Shown in pieces: positions 10,406-20,958 of a stretch of 64,000 bases of DNA. The translations under genes and the position numbers were made by a program. Within the stretch, counting starts at the first letter, position 1, and the number at the start of each line of letters is the position of its first letter. Under the pieces are notes generated by a model. The model searched no databases, had not been told where the DNA came from, and saw nothing but the letters and a program-made list of their open reading frames with translations. Source of the DNA: Gnetum montanum (lineage: Eukaryota > Streptophyta > Gnetopsida > Gnetales > Gnetaceae); NCBI GenBank assembly GCA_015680685.1, contig MNCI01036292.1:553254-617253 (forward strand). The letters are read 5' to 3'.

Positions 10406-12927
10406 TCATGTCGGCTTAACCCAAAGAAGTGCGTATTCGGAGTCAAAACCGGACACATGATGGGGTTTGTGGTGTCAAAAACCGGCATACGAGTTGACCC
10501 TGATAAGGTCAAAGCCATTGTCAATTTAACGCCCCATACAGACCTCAAGCAATTACGCGGGTTACAGGGACGCTTACAATTCATACGCCGGTTCATCTCG
10601 AGATTAACCAACAAACTACACCCCATGCAACACTTGCTAAAAAAGGGGGTTAATTTCGAATGGATGGACGATTGCCAACGTGCGTTTGACAGTCTAAAAC
10701 AGGAACTGCAACATTTACCAACGGTTTTCCCACTAAAAAAGGACTTGCCATTTTACATTTACCTCGCAACTTCGGACGTGGCGTTAGTAGCATTACTTTG
10801 CCAAAGGAGGGATGATGGGTCGGAAGTGCCCATCTACTACTTGAGTCATGCTCTATATGCGTACGAAACGAGGTATAACGAAGTAGAGCGTAATTACCTA
10901 GCATTAGTTTTTACGCTTAAAAAATGTAGACATTACCTTTTCCGTAGCCAGGTTAATATCATCTATAAAAATAACATCCTTAGGACCATTACGTAAAATA
11001 TATACGAGAGTAGCAAAATAGCTCTCTGGAAGGCTATCACGGCAGAATTCGATCTACATTATATTGGCCAATCTTCTACGAAAGGCCAAGCGATAGCCGA
11101 CTAGTTAGCAACATCACCAATTAACAACCATGCAGCTATAGAGCCAGAGTTCCCTGATGAACATGTACATAGTTCAAGCCCTGTCTTGAAAGGCCCCGAA
11201 GCAACATTGTATTTCGACGGAGCTTCAACCGCTAGAGGTGGCAGCACCACCACTGTTATCATGCTATCACCTGAAGATGTGCGGCTACACACTTATCGCT
11301 TAACCTTCCCTTGTATGAACAACGTGGCAGAGTACGAGGGGCTCCTCAGGGGATTACTAATTGCTAGTGAACTCGATGTTCGACACCTGGTGATTAGGGG
11401 TGATTCGATGCTTGTCAAAAATCAGATCACAGGAGTCTACGCCTGCAAGGCTGCACATTTGCAGCCTTACTGCGATAAGGCTAAAGATCTTCTGAGACAA
11501 TTTGCAACCATTGATGCCTAGCACATGCCACGCACTGATAACACACTGGTTGACGCACTGGCGACCCTGGCTCTGAACGTGCCTTAACATCTATTTGACA
11601 CCTGCCCTGCATTGATAACAGACTACGCAGATCCTATCATTCAGTCAGCGCAAATCTCTTCTCTTCTCGAGGAAAGCACACCTGAATGGTACGATAAAAT
11701 TAATACTTACCTTCTACAGGGCGAGCTACCGTCTGAATTGACACGTGCGCAGAAGGATGCAATTCGCAAGCGGGCTAGGCAGTACGTCATCATGGGAAAC
11801 AACACTCTTTGTAGATGCTCTTTTGATGGCGTGCTGCTTACTTGCATCGACAAAAACCAAGCACAACATATAGTCGGCGAAGTTCACGAGGGATTGTGCA
11901 GCGGCCACGTAGCACAACGAGCTATGGCCCTAAAAATCCTTCGCTTAGGATACTACTGGTCACGCATGGAAAAATATTGCTTGATGAAGGTTAAAACTTG
12001 TGACACTTGTCAGCGTCATGCAAATCTTATACACGTGTCACCTACGGAATTACATACAACGCAGATAACATGGCCATTTCAACGATGGGGACTGGACATC
12101 ATAGGCCCCATCACGTTGAAATCCTCCGCAGGTCATAGCTTCATAATCACCGCCACTGAGTATTTTACGAAGTGGGTAGAGGCTGTTCCCTACGGAAGAT
12201 CACATCCCAACAGGTTTACCATTTTATCATGGACAATATAGTAACCAGATTTGGTCTCCCGATGACTATCGTGACCGATAATGGGCCACAGTTTAGTAGC
12301 ATAGAAACCAAATCCTTCTGTGATAACCTGGGCATTAGACAATCTTTTTCCTCCCCCTATTACCCGCAAGTAAATGGTCAAGTTGAAGCAATGAACAAAG
12401 TGATCATCAATCTGCTCAAGAAAATGCTCAATGACAACAAAAGACGGTGGCACGAACAGATCCTCTATGTGCTATGGGCGTATCGTACTACATGTAGGAC
12501 AGCTACAGGTAGTATTCCCTATAGCCTGGTTTACAGATCTGAAGCAGTGCTACCTCTCGAGTTGCAAATCCCTTCTCTAAGAATGGTCCTCTCCACCATT
12601 ATAAATGAGGCTCAACACACCGAGTCTCGGATAATGGATTTGGATTCAGTAGAAGAGAAGCGAATACAGGCTCTTGACACGATTGAAAGGTATCAAGATA
12701 AACAGAGACAGCAACACCGTCACAACCTTCAGCAGCGCCGGATCAAGAAAGGAGATTTAGTTCTCAAGGCCGTGCGTGAACCATCAGGCAAGTTCTCCGC
12801 AAACTGGGAAGGCCCTTTCTTGGCGGTTGAGGCATACAACAACGGAGCATTCAGACTAGCAGACATCAACGACAGTGAATTACCAAACCCTGTAAATCAT
12901 GTACATCTGAAAAGGTACTACATTTAA
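10406..12927 (+). pseudogene. E1 pol fragment: RT thumb, RNase H, second RNase H, integrase
   Basis: Pol starts abruptly at RLNPKKCVFGV, a motif downstream of the RT catalytic site, so fingers and palm are absent. RNase H with VPIYYLSHAL and the connection region follow to about 11100. The second RNase H at 11186-11580 keeps its acidic residues (YFDGAS, EYEGLL, RGDSMLV, TLVDALATLA). Integrase has the H/C zinc region (VHEGLCSGH to CDTCQRH, 11880-12015) and a D-D-E core: GLDIIGPI, VTDNGPQF, NGQVEAMNK. The frame is phase 2 to about 12190, with stops at 10994, 11101, 11519 and 11585. A frameshift in TKWVEAVP then moves it to phase 1, ending at 12925. The shift is present in both tandem copies, so it predates the duplication. 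Confidence 0.9.
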
Positions 12928-12965
12928 CAGCATCTCCCTTGTCAATATCAGATATGGCAATAATC

Positions 12966-13374
12966 GTCCGCTATGACACTAAACTGGCAAACAACGTCCG
13001 CTACGACGCTAAACTGGCAACATACGTCTACTACGACGTTAAACTGGCAACCACCGTCCGCCACGACACTAAACTGGCATTCCTCGCACGCATCTGCCAC
13101 GACGCTAAACTGGCACCGGCTGTCCGCCACGAGACAAAACTGGCATGGGTAAGTAGCCATCTGCTGAGACGTCAAACCAGCATAGCTCTGTCCTTGGGTC
13201 ATGACACGAAACTGACATCCACAGCACGGTCTGCTGAGACCTTAAACCAACCCAGACACCATCCGCTACGACATAAAACTAGCATTTCTCGGTCTGCCTG
13301 GACTTTAAACTGGGACCATGGTCTGCTGAGACTTAAAACTAGCAACAACAGTCTACCAGGACTTAAAACTGGGA
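12966..13374 (+). repeat. Hairpin-unit array, copy 1 (about 13 units)
   Basis: Units follow GTC, six bases (often YGCTAC), GAC, two or three bases, then TAAACTGGCA or TAAACTAGCA. GTC and GAC can pair to give a small hairpin with a 6-base loop. Spacing is irregular (about 29-45 bases). The first part reads as a run of VRYDAKLA-like peptides, and a 152-codon frame (12939-13397) stays open in both tandem copies. The same nucleotide unit sits in another frame inside E2 gag, which argues that the nucleotide sequence matters more than the peptide. Confidence 0.8.
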
Positions 13375-14310
13375 CTTACAAACTGCTGACATGCTAATCA
13401 AGCGAGCGTGATCATTCTTGTATAGTTGTACGACAAACGGGATGGGATGCTGGGATAGTCCTAGCGTCACCACCCCACCGGCATCCTACTGATTCCTCAG
13501 ATGTGCTGAGAGGCATACTACTGATCCCTCGGAGATGTCGTCGCTGCGCCCACTGCAGCGGTGGTACCTCTAAGGGTTTAGTTCTGCCAGCCGGAGCCTC
13601 GATGAAATCCTCGTCGACAGCGACCTCAAAGACCTCCGCCGATTATCGCTATCAGATGTTGGCTTCGCAGATTCATCTAGCTGGTTCCCTGCACGACCAA
13701 TTAGCTGCACTGTGTCTGATGCCTTTTGGCAGAGATATGATGGGCCGAGCGTCGAGATGGGAGTTTCGGCCTCATGCTACAACTCCTTCTTCATGGCCCG
13801 ATCGCTCTATTGCGCATCAAATGGTGCTCGTTTCAACAATCTTGCCTCCAATTCGCACGAGCAATGGCATTTTCTATTTTCTTCCATGGTTGCAGGTTAC
13901 TTGCTTTGAGGATGCCGTTCAAAGGCACGTTCATCGGAGCGGTGAAGTACAAACAGCATTTGGAAATGGTTGCTCAGGTTCGCCTATCCACTAGAAACCG
14001 TATCCCTCTTCCCCTTATAACCTTACCCTTGGTCCTTACTTCGTTTCGCCCTTACCATTTACCTCCTATCCGTAAAAGCTTCATACGCAAGCACCTATTC
14101 CTTCCGTACTCGCACTGCAATCAAGTCTATCAACAAATGCATGTAACACAACCAAGTGTCATAGCAGAGATACCGTAGAAGTGATGCGCCATGCTCCTTC
14201 TGCAAGCATTCTTGCTATGGTTTGTAACAGAGAAATCTCAGACTGATGCGCCATGCTCATCTGAAAGCATTCCTGTTGACATAAGCATGCATAAAAAATC
14301 CTATCTCATA
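13375..14310 (+). other. E1 3' untranslated region, copy 1
   Basis: Between integrase and the end of the duplicated unit. A 163-codon frame (13503-13994) is open here and in the second copy (16132-16623). I see no domain in it, and the second copy is only a recent duplicate, so conservation is weak evidence. A stretch near 13905-13950 resembles 36465-36510 of E2, showing shared ancestry of the two 3' regions. Confidence 0.5.
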
Positions 14311-15556
14311 CTGAATGGTACGACGAAATTAAGACTTACCTTCTACAGGGCGAGCTACCGTCTGAATTGACACGCGCGTAGAAGGATGCAATTCGCAAGC
14401 GGGCTAGGCAGCACGTCATCATGGGAAACAGCACTCTTTGTAGATGCTCTTTTGATGGCGTGCTGCTTACTTGCATCTACAAAAACCAAGCATAACATAT
14501 AGTCGGCGAAGTTCACGAGGGATTGTGCAGCGGCCACGTAGCACCACGAGCTATGGCCCTAAAAATCCGTCGCTTAGGATACTACTGGCCACGCATGGAA
14601 AAAGATTGCTTGACGAAGGTTAAAACTTGTGACACGTGTCAGCGTCATGCAAATCTTATACACGTGTCACCTACGGAATTACATACAACGTAGATAACAT
14701 GGCCATTTCAACGATGGGGACTGGACATCATAGGCCCCATCACGCTGAAATCCTCCGCAGGTCATAGCTTCATAATCACCACCACTGAGTATTTTACGAA
14801 GTGGGTAGAGGCTGTTCCCTACGGAAGATCACATCCCAACAGGTTTACCATTTTATCATGGACAATATAGTAACCAGATTTGGTCTCCCGATGACTATCG
14901 TGACCGACAATGGGCCACATTTTAGTAGCACAGAAACCAAATCCTTCTGTGATAACCTGGGCATTAGACAATCTTTTTCCTCCCCCTATTACTCGCAAGA
15001 GAATGGTCAAGTTGAAGCAATGAACAAAGTGATCATCAATCTGCTTAAGAAAATGCTCGATGGCAACAAAAGACGGTGGCACGAACAGATCCTCTATGTG
15101 CTATGGGCGTATCGTACTACATGTAGGACAGCTACAGGTAGTATTCCCTATAGCCTGGTTTACAGATCTGAAGCAGTGCTACCTCTCGAGTTGCAAATCC
15201 CTTCTCTAAGAATGGTCCTCTCCACCATTATAAATGAGGCTCAACACACCGAGTCTCGGATAATGGATTTGGATTCAGTAGAAGAGAAGCGAATACAGGC
15301 TCTTGACACGATTGAAAGGTATCAAGATAAACAGAGACAGCAACACCGTCACAACCTTCAGCAGTGCCCGATCAAGAAAGGAGATTTAGTTCTCAAGGTC
15401 GTGCGTGAACCAGCAGGCAAGTTCTCCGCAAACTAGGAAGGCCCTTTCTTGGCGGTTGATGCATACAACAACGGAGCATTCAGACTAGCAGACATCAACG
15501 ACAGTGAATTACCAAACCCTGTAAATCATGTACATCTAAAAAGGTACTACATTTAA
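14311..15556 (+). pseudogene. Second partial integrase copy in E1
   Basis: Duplicate of the E1 integrase from the zinc region to the C-terminal RYYI end. It keeps D-D-E positions (GLDIIGPI, VTDNGPHF, ENGQVEAMNK). It has extra stops in the zinc region, shares the frameshift near 14820 with copy 1, and has its own TAG at 15434 in FSANWEGPF. It cannot make a complete enzyme. Confidence 0.9.
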
Positions 15557-15594
15557 CAGCATCTCCCTTGTCAATATCAGATATGGCAATAATC

Positions 15595-16003
15595 GTCCGC
15601 TATGACGCTAAACTGGCAAACAACGTCCGCTACGACGCTAAACTGGCAACATATGTCTACTACAATGTTAAACTGGCAACCACCATCCGCCACGACACTA
15701 AACTGGCATTCCTCGCACGCATCTGCCACGACGCTAAACTGGCACCGGCTGTCCGCCACGAGACAAAACTGGCATGGGTAAGTAGCCATCTGCTGAGACG
15801 TCAAACCAGCATAGCTCTGTCCTTGGGTCATGACACGAAACTGACATCCATAGCACGGTCTGCTGAGACCTTAAACCAACCCAGACACCATCCGCTACGA
15901 CATAAAACTAGCATTTCTCGGTCTGCCCGGACTTTAAACTGGGACCATGGTCTGCTGAGACTTAAAACTAGCAACGACAGTCTACCAGGACTTAAAACTG
16001 GGA
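15595..16003 (+). repeat. Hairpin-unit array, copy 2
   Basis: Duplicate of the array at 12966-13374, with the same GTC-N6-GAC stems and TAAACTRGCA tails and a few transitions. One unit is damaged in the stem (TACAATGTT in place of TACGACGTT), which gives a natural comparison of which positions drift. Confidence 0.8.
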
Positions 16004-17118
16004 CTTACAAACTGCTGACATGCTAATCAAGTGAGCGTGATCATCCTTGTATAGCTGTACGACAAACGGGATGGGATGCTGGGACAGTCCCAGCGTCACC
16101 ACCCCACCGGCATCCTACTGATTCCTCGGATGTGCTGAGAGGCATACTACTGATCCCTCGGAGATGCCGTCGCTGCGTCCACTGCAGCGGTGGTACCTCT
16201 GAGGGTTTAGTCCTACCGGCTGGAGCCTCGATGAAATCCTCGTCGACAGTGACCTCAAAGACCTCCGCCGATTATCGCTATCAGACGTTGGTTTCGCAGA
16301 TTCATCTAGCTGGTTCCCTGCACGACCAATTAGCTGCACTGTGTCTGATGCCTTTTGGCAGAGATATGCTGGGCCGAGCATCGAGATGTGAGTTTCGGCC
16401 TCATGCTACAACTCCTTCTTCATGGCCCGATCGCTCTATTGCACATCAAATGACACTCGTTTCAACAATCTTGCCTCCAATTCGCACGAGCAATGGCATT
16501 TTCTATTTTCTTCCGTGGTTGCAGGTTACTTGCTTTGAGGATGTCGTTCAAAGGCACATTCATCGGAGCGGTGAAGTACAAATAGCGTTTGGAAATGGTT
16601 GCTCAGGTTCACCTATCCACTAGAAACCGTATCCCTCTTCCCCTTATAACCTTACCCTTGGTCCTTACTTCGTTTCGCCCTTACCATTTACCTCCTATCC
16701 GTAAAAGCTTCATACGCAAGCACCTATACCTTCCGTACTCGCACTGCAATCAAGTCTATCAACAAATGCATGTAACACAACCAAGTGTCATAGCAGAGAT
16801 ACCGTAGAAGTGATGCGCCATGCTCCTTCTGCAAGCATTCTTGCTATGGTCTGTAACAGAGAAATCTCAGAATGATGCGCCATGCTCATCTGAAAGCATT
16901 CCTGTTGACATAAGCATGCATACAAAATCCTATCTCATCTGCAACTTCCCTAAACCTATTTCCTACTATGTCCTTCTATCTTCCATTCCCTCCAGCTTTG
17001 CTCTTCCATGTCGACAGGGCAACGCTTGAGTAGCCATTGATGGACGCTACTGGTGCTTTTACCAATTCGGTGTTTCGTATTCTTTGTCGACGTCTTTCGG
17101 GCAAGCCCTCTAACCATC
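16004..17118 (+). other. E1 3' untranslated region
   Basis: Continuation after the second array. 16004-16939 repeats 13375-14310. 16940-17118 is single copy and includes a 50-70 base block ahead of the polypurine tract (about 17067-17118) that is shared with E2 (37367-37420) and X (23310-23360). Confidence 0.6.
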
Positions 17119-17133
17119 AACAAAGAGGGGCCA
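17119..17133 (+). other. Polypurine tract of E1
   Basis: AACAAAGAGGGGCCA ends two bases before the 3' LTR TG. The identical tract precedes the LTRs of E2 (37421-37435) and X (23361-23375). It primes plus-strand DNA synthesis in this class of element. Confidence 0.9.
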
Positions 17134-17134
17134 T

Positions 17135-18575
17135 TGAAACATCGTGAAAATTGCGAGTCGGCCTTAGGCAAAGATTCACGATCCAGGCAAGAGCACGTGC
17201 TAGAATTCCAGAAGGGAGAACAAGGCAAAGCAAGACAAAGAGACGCGTGGCGTCAAGTCTTCGATTTCCTTTGCAGATCCTGGTTTCCACTATGTCTTCT
17301 ATTTTACGCTACGCTACGCAATGTTGCATAATGATTCTTAGCGTAAAGCGTATGCCAGATCAACCTTTCCTTTTTACAGACCGATCATTTTATGCTAGTT
17401 ACGCTACGCAGTGTGCATCCGCATAATTTGTTATCAATTTGGCCATTTTATGCTTCACTACGCTCCGCTGCGTAAACGAGCGTAAAATAGCTTGACGCAT
17501 CATTCTCATGCTTCGTTACACTCCGCCACGCAACGCAGCATAAACAAATGTAACTCAACGTAAAGCTAGTCAAGGCAGTTATGCATTTGTCATCCATACG
17601 TGCAATACGCTGATGAGTGTATTGCACATAATCATAAAGCAGCTTCAGCAAAAGCGGAAACAGCATGTTGCTATTTGACGCGACGGAGTCAGTCAAGTCA
17701 ATGATACCTGGAAAATTTGGGACACACGTCATCAAGGTTGCACCATTTCCACGGAATGTCACAGCCTATAAATACTCCAGTTGACAAAGATACAGGGGGG
17801 AAAATCAAAGAAGCAAGGGCATTTTTTTTCTAAGCACTGGAGCACTTATCACTTTGAGCAGAGATACAGAGATCAGCACTTTGGCAATTGTTGACAGCAT
17901 CACCTTACAGCAGAGATAGAGCACTGTTCGCGTGAGCATCAGCAACAAGAGTAATCTTTCTTTGGGGAAGACACAACTTTCTCCATCGGCAATCATTGGC
18001 GGCCCTAGACAGAAACTTCCTCAGGCGAAAGAAGCAGATCCAAGATCGCGAGATTATCTTGCACGGTTCGTAGAATCTATTGGTCAGAAACAGTTAATCA
18101 ATAGACGTCAGAGCTTGACCTTCTTTGCATCCCAGCTTTGGCCCATGAGGTAGATCGGACTTCTGTTTGAATAGTTTTCTTGTTGTTTTGTGCCTGCTTT
18201 ACCTCAAGTAATCGGGGTCTCCCCATTGTAACGCGATATACAAAATATACATCTTTTAAGTCAAAGCGCAGAGCTTGAAACCACGCGTTTCTCTTACGTT
18301 GGCCTCCTCTTATCATGTTTAGTGTTATCACTGTCGCGCAATTCATCTACATTGCTTTTCCCTCATTTTGCGATTCCTCGAATCAAGTCGATCCATGGAA
18401 CGTCTCATAATCTCCATCGTTTTACTGATTAGTAAGTCCCTGTCTAATCGACAAGATCATTCAGGGCGCTGCGGGTTCGTTTTTCTAGCATAGCCCTCAC
18501 ACGGATCCGTAGTTAAAACTGTGTACATGGAATTTGTTCGGTATTTTCCAGCTGCCGATGTTTTCCGTCGTTACA
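17135..18575 (+). repeat. E1 3' LTR
   Basis: 1441 bp, matching 2579-4018. TATA box at 17767-17774. It ends CGTTACA followed by the target duplication CTACT (18576-18580). Differences from the 5' LTR are mainly C/T and G/A changes, many at former CpG sites in the TTACGC motifs. Confidence 0.95.
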
Positions 18576-19243
18576 CTACTCATCTTTGAGCATTGTGTAA
18601 TTGGGTTCTTGGCGATGTAGCTTGAGGGACTACCTTGGCTCTGTCATAGCAAGACTAGTAGAGTGGTCAATTTTATCCTCTTGTTGTGTAGGTAGGATAG
18701 AAAGTGTGTTTAGAACTAATGCTAAAGGTTGCTCAAAGTTCATAGTGTAAGAGGAGGAAAAATGACTAATTTTAAAAATTTTCTGAAAAATGGATAAGTA
18801 TTAAAACTATAGAAAAATGGCTAAGTATGGGCATGGCATGAAAATGGCTAAGGGTGAAACATGCAAAAAAATGGCTAAGTGTAAAACTTATGAAAATTTG
18901 CTAACTGTAGAAGTTACTGAAAATAGCAAACTTTAGGACTACGCTCTCTATGTTGAGAGCCAACTACAGTCACTATGCTAAGCACCAACTACACTCTCTT
19001 GAGCATTCAAAATTTAGCTAAGTGTTGGATGTACACTTTGTGGTTACCACACAAGGTTCTAGGGGAGCTGATGACGGGGACCAATCTACACCAACTAGTT
19101 TATAGATGATGCCAGCATTAGCCCAAGACCCAACTACTACATGGGGTAGGTCCATAGGAGTGTCAGGTCTATGCTGGCTTAGAGCTAACAATGGTGGTGG
19201 AGAAAGCACACAAGGCAACAATCGAAGAAGGAAATGACACTTA
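18576..19243 (-). other. E0 leader and gag start (minus strand)
   Basis: Right-hand remainder of E0 after the E1 insertion. 18576-18590 encodes, on the minus strand, the residues just before YNFICMK of gag. From there to 19243 is the leader up to the primer-site block. The leader contains short repeats around AAAATGGCTAAGTATG (about 18760-18860) and ACTACGCTC / ACTATGCT motifs (18935-19010) like those in the E0 LTR. Confidence 0.75.
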
Positions 19244-19266
19244 CCCTCCTTCTAGCACTAGAAAAT
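19244..19266 (-). other. Primer-site-like block of E0
   Basis: On the minus strand this reads ATTTTCTAGTGCTAG followed by AAGGAGGG. It matches the E1 and E2 blocks directly after their 5' LTRs. It orients E0 as minus strand and marks the inner end of its 5' LTR. Confidence 0.7.
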
Positions 19267-20958
19267 TGTAGCAACCGAAAACTTCAAAGGCTAGAATAGG
19301 AACACCGAGAGGTTTACAAGCACATAGCTTTGACCCCACATCCATGTGAAGGCCTATGAGGGGTGGAGATGGGATGCCTAGAATAGCCTTGTCGATCAAA
19401 CTAGGACTTACTACATGTGATGTCATAACATTGTGAAGGGCTTGCATGATGTTTGCAGCATCAATGATGTCAATGAAGCTAAGTGTAGTCAAGGGTTTCC
19501 CCCCAACACAAAGGTGTCAATGCATGGTTCCATGAAAAAATAGTAAAAAATGTGAGTAAATGATAGAATTTAAATAAAATGCTAGAAAAAATGCATAGGG
19601 AGAGAGTGAGAGAGAGAGAGCGGCACCACCCCAAATGGGGAGAGCATAGTTATCTACAAGAAAGATGAGGAGGTATATGGTGTACAAATAGGTGTAATAG
19701 GTAGCATAGTCATAGTCTTAAGATGTCTGGCCATGAAGAAAGATGTTCTATCATAGTGTTTGTGCCTGCTAGGTTGGTTGCTGTGGTGTCGCATGGTCAG
19801 TAGTGGTCTGTGTTGGTGTGTGATGGTGTAAAAATACCTTGCTTTAATTAGATGCTGAATGCACTTTGGTAATGCCAAAATGCCAAAAATGCTTAGATGC
19901 CAACCCCTAAAATGTAGAATGTTGGGGTGTTTATATGGTTACAATTATCATGAATTTTAGAATGGATGCCACAAGGTAGTGGGGTAGTTGGGACTACTCT
20001 ACACCCTAGTACACTCTCCATTGAAGCAAATGGTATCTTACTAGTGTGCTCCAATGGATCCTATGAGAATATCAAGCTATTTCTACATTACCCAACTTCA
20101 TGTGCAAGTCCTAAGAAGATTGCAATGTACCTAAAAAATGCAAAATAGTACAAGTTTGAAGACTACACTTCGAGACTATGCTGTCCACTTTCTTGAGCAG
20201 TGTCGAGCATGGGTACAATTTGGGGACAAATGGAGGGTGCAAAAACAAATGAAACTTGATCATCTTGCTTATTAGAGGTGCATCAAAGTTGATGTGGATG
20301 CTGGTGCCACATTCTAGAGGCCTCTAGAGGCTATTCTGCATGACTGCACTCAACTATGCTTTGGAGCATAGTCTCAACAGTTAGATAAATTTTTTAAAAT
20401 CAAGCCTCCAGTGGACTATCCTTGACTAAGCTATTGAGTGTAGTTGCAATAGATATAAGAAATTTGCAAAAAACTGGGCTTTGATGTTGATTATGTTGAC
20501 TACACTTTGGAGCATAGTCTTGGTAGTTAGAAAATTTTTGCAAAATTGGTGTCTTCATGCAAACTACATTAACTATGCTCTGGAGTGTAGTAGGAAGTGT
20601 AGTCGTAGAACTTAGAAAATTTGCCAAACTATTTCTTCCATCCTAACTAGGTTCTACAATAATTAGCTTGACACTTAGGAAAATTTGCAAAACTAGCCAT
20701 TCATGTGCTAACTATGCTCTAAAGCATAGTCCCAACAGTGGAGAGTGTAGACCTAGCATTTAGAAAACTTTGTAGCTACTATCGACACTTAGAAAAATCT
20801 TGCAAATCTAGACATGTGTTGTAGACTATGCTAACTATGCTCTAGAGCATAGTCCCATTAGTGGAGAGTGTTGGCCCAACACAAAAAAATTTGCCTTGTG
20901 TTGACACGTAGAAAAATTTACAATCGAGATGCGAGGGTCCAGAGTTGATGGTGTTTCA
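19267..20958 (-). repeat. E0 5' LTR (1692 bp, minus strand)
   Basis: On the minus strand the LTR starts TGAAACACCATC (at 20958) and ends GCTACA (at 19267), the same start as the E1, E2 and X LTRs. The part at 20160-20860 holds at least five copies of an inverted motif. The best is a perfect 20-bp palindrome, ACTATGCTCTAGAGCATAGT at 20834-20853. The matching 3' LTR lies off the left edge, so the target duplication (right copy TCTTT, 20959-20963) cannot be checked. A GA-rich microsatellite sits near 19600-19620. Confidence 0.8.

Larger units (their letters stand above)
11682..14310 (+). repeat. Tandem duplication in E1, first copy (2629 bp)
   Basis: This segment and 14311-16939 align at a constant offset of 2629. 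The unit starts at CTGAATGGTACGA inside the pre-integrase region and ends in the 3' region at CCTATCTCA. Hand counts give 9 differences in 300 bases of integrase and 13 in 240 bases further on. That is somewhat less than the LTR difference, so the duplication probably arose at or after insertion. Confidence 0.95.
14311..16939 (+). repeat. Tandem duplication in E1, second copy
   Basis: Repeat of 11682-14310 at offset 2629. The junction with the first copy reads CCTATCTCA then TACTGAATGG. It starts in the middle of the integrase zinc domain, so it lacks the upstream part of pol. After 16939 the sequence continues into the normal polypurine region. Confidence 0.95.
2579..18575 (+). mobile_element. 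E1: complete Ty3/gypsy (Tat-like) LTR retrotransposon, non-autonomous, about 16 kb
   Basis: The element has 1440- and 1441-bp LTRs starting TGAAAC and ending TTACA, a CTACT target duplication, a primer-site-like block, gag, protease, a thumb fragment of reverse transcriptase, RNase H, a second (archaeal-type) RNase H, integrase and a polypurine tract. The dual RNase H arrangement is a known hallmark of the Tat/Ogre lineage. Reverse transcriptase fingers and palm are missing; an antisense spliced frame sits in that space. A 2629-bp segment holding integrase and the 3' region is tandemly duplicated. By hand count the two LTRs differ at 17 of the first 237 or so positions, mostly transitions, so insertion is not recent. 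Confidence 0.95.

Noticed and set aside
12966-13374. CRISPR-like array
   Set aside because: Units vary in spacing and sequence, there are no unique spacers of constant length, and the locus is inside a eukaryotic retroelement.
12939-13397. 152-codon + strand ORF of VRYDAKLA-like repeats, also at 15568-16026
   Set aside because: The second copy is a tandem duplicate. The same nucleotide units occur in other frames and in noncoding sequence, so a structured repeat explains it better than a protein.
13503-13994. 163-codon ORF in the E1 3' region
   Set aside because: Open in both tandem copies but without any domain, and the copies are too recent for openness to mean selection; kept only as a note in the 3' region.
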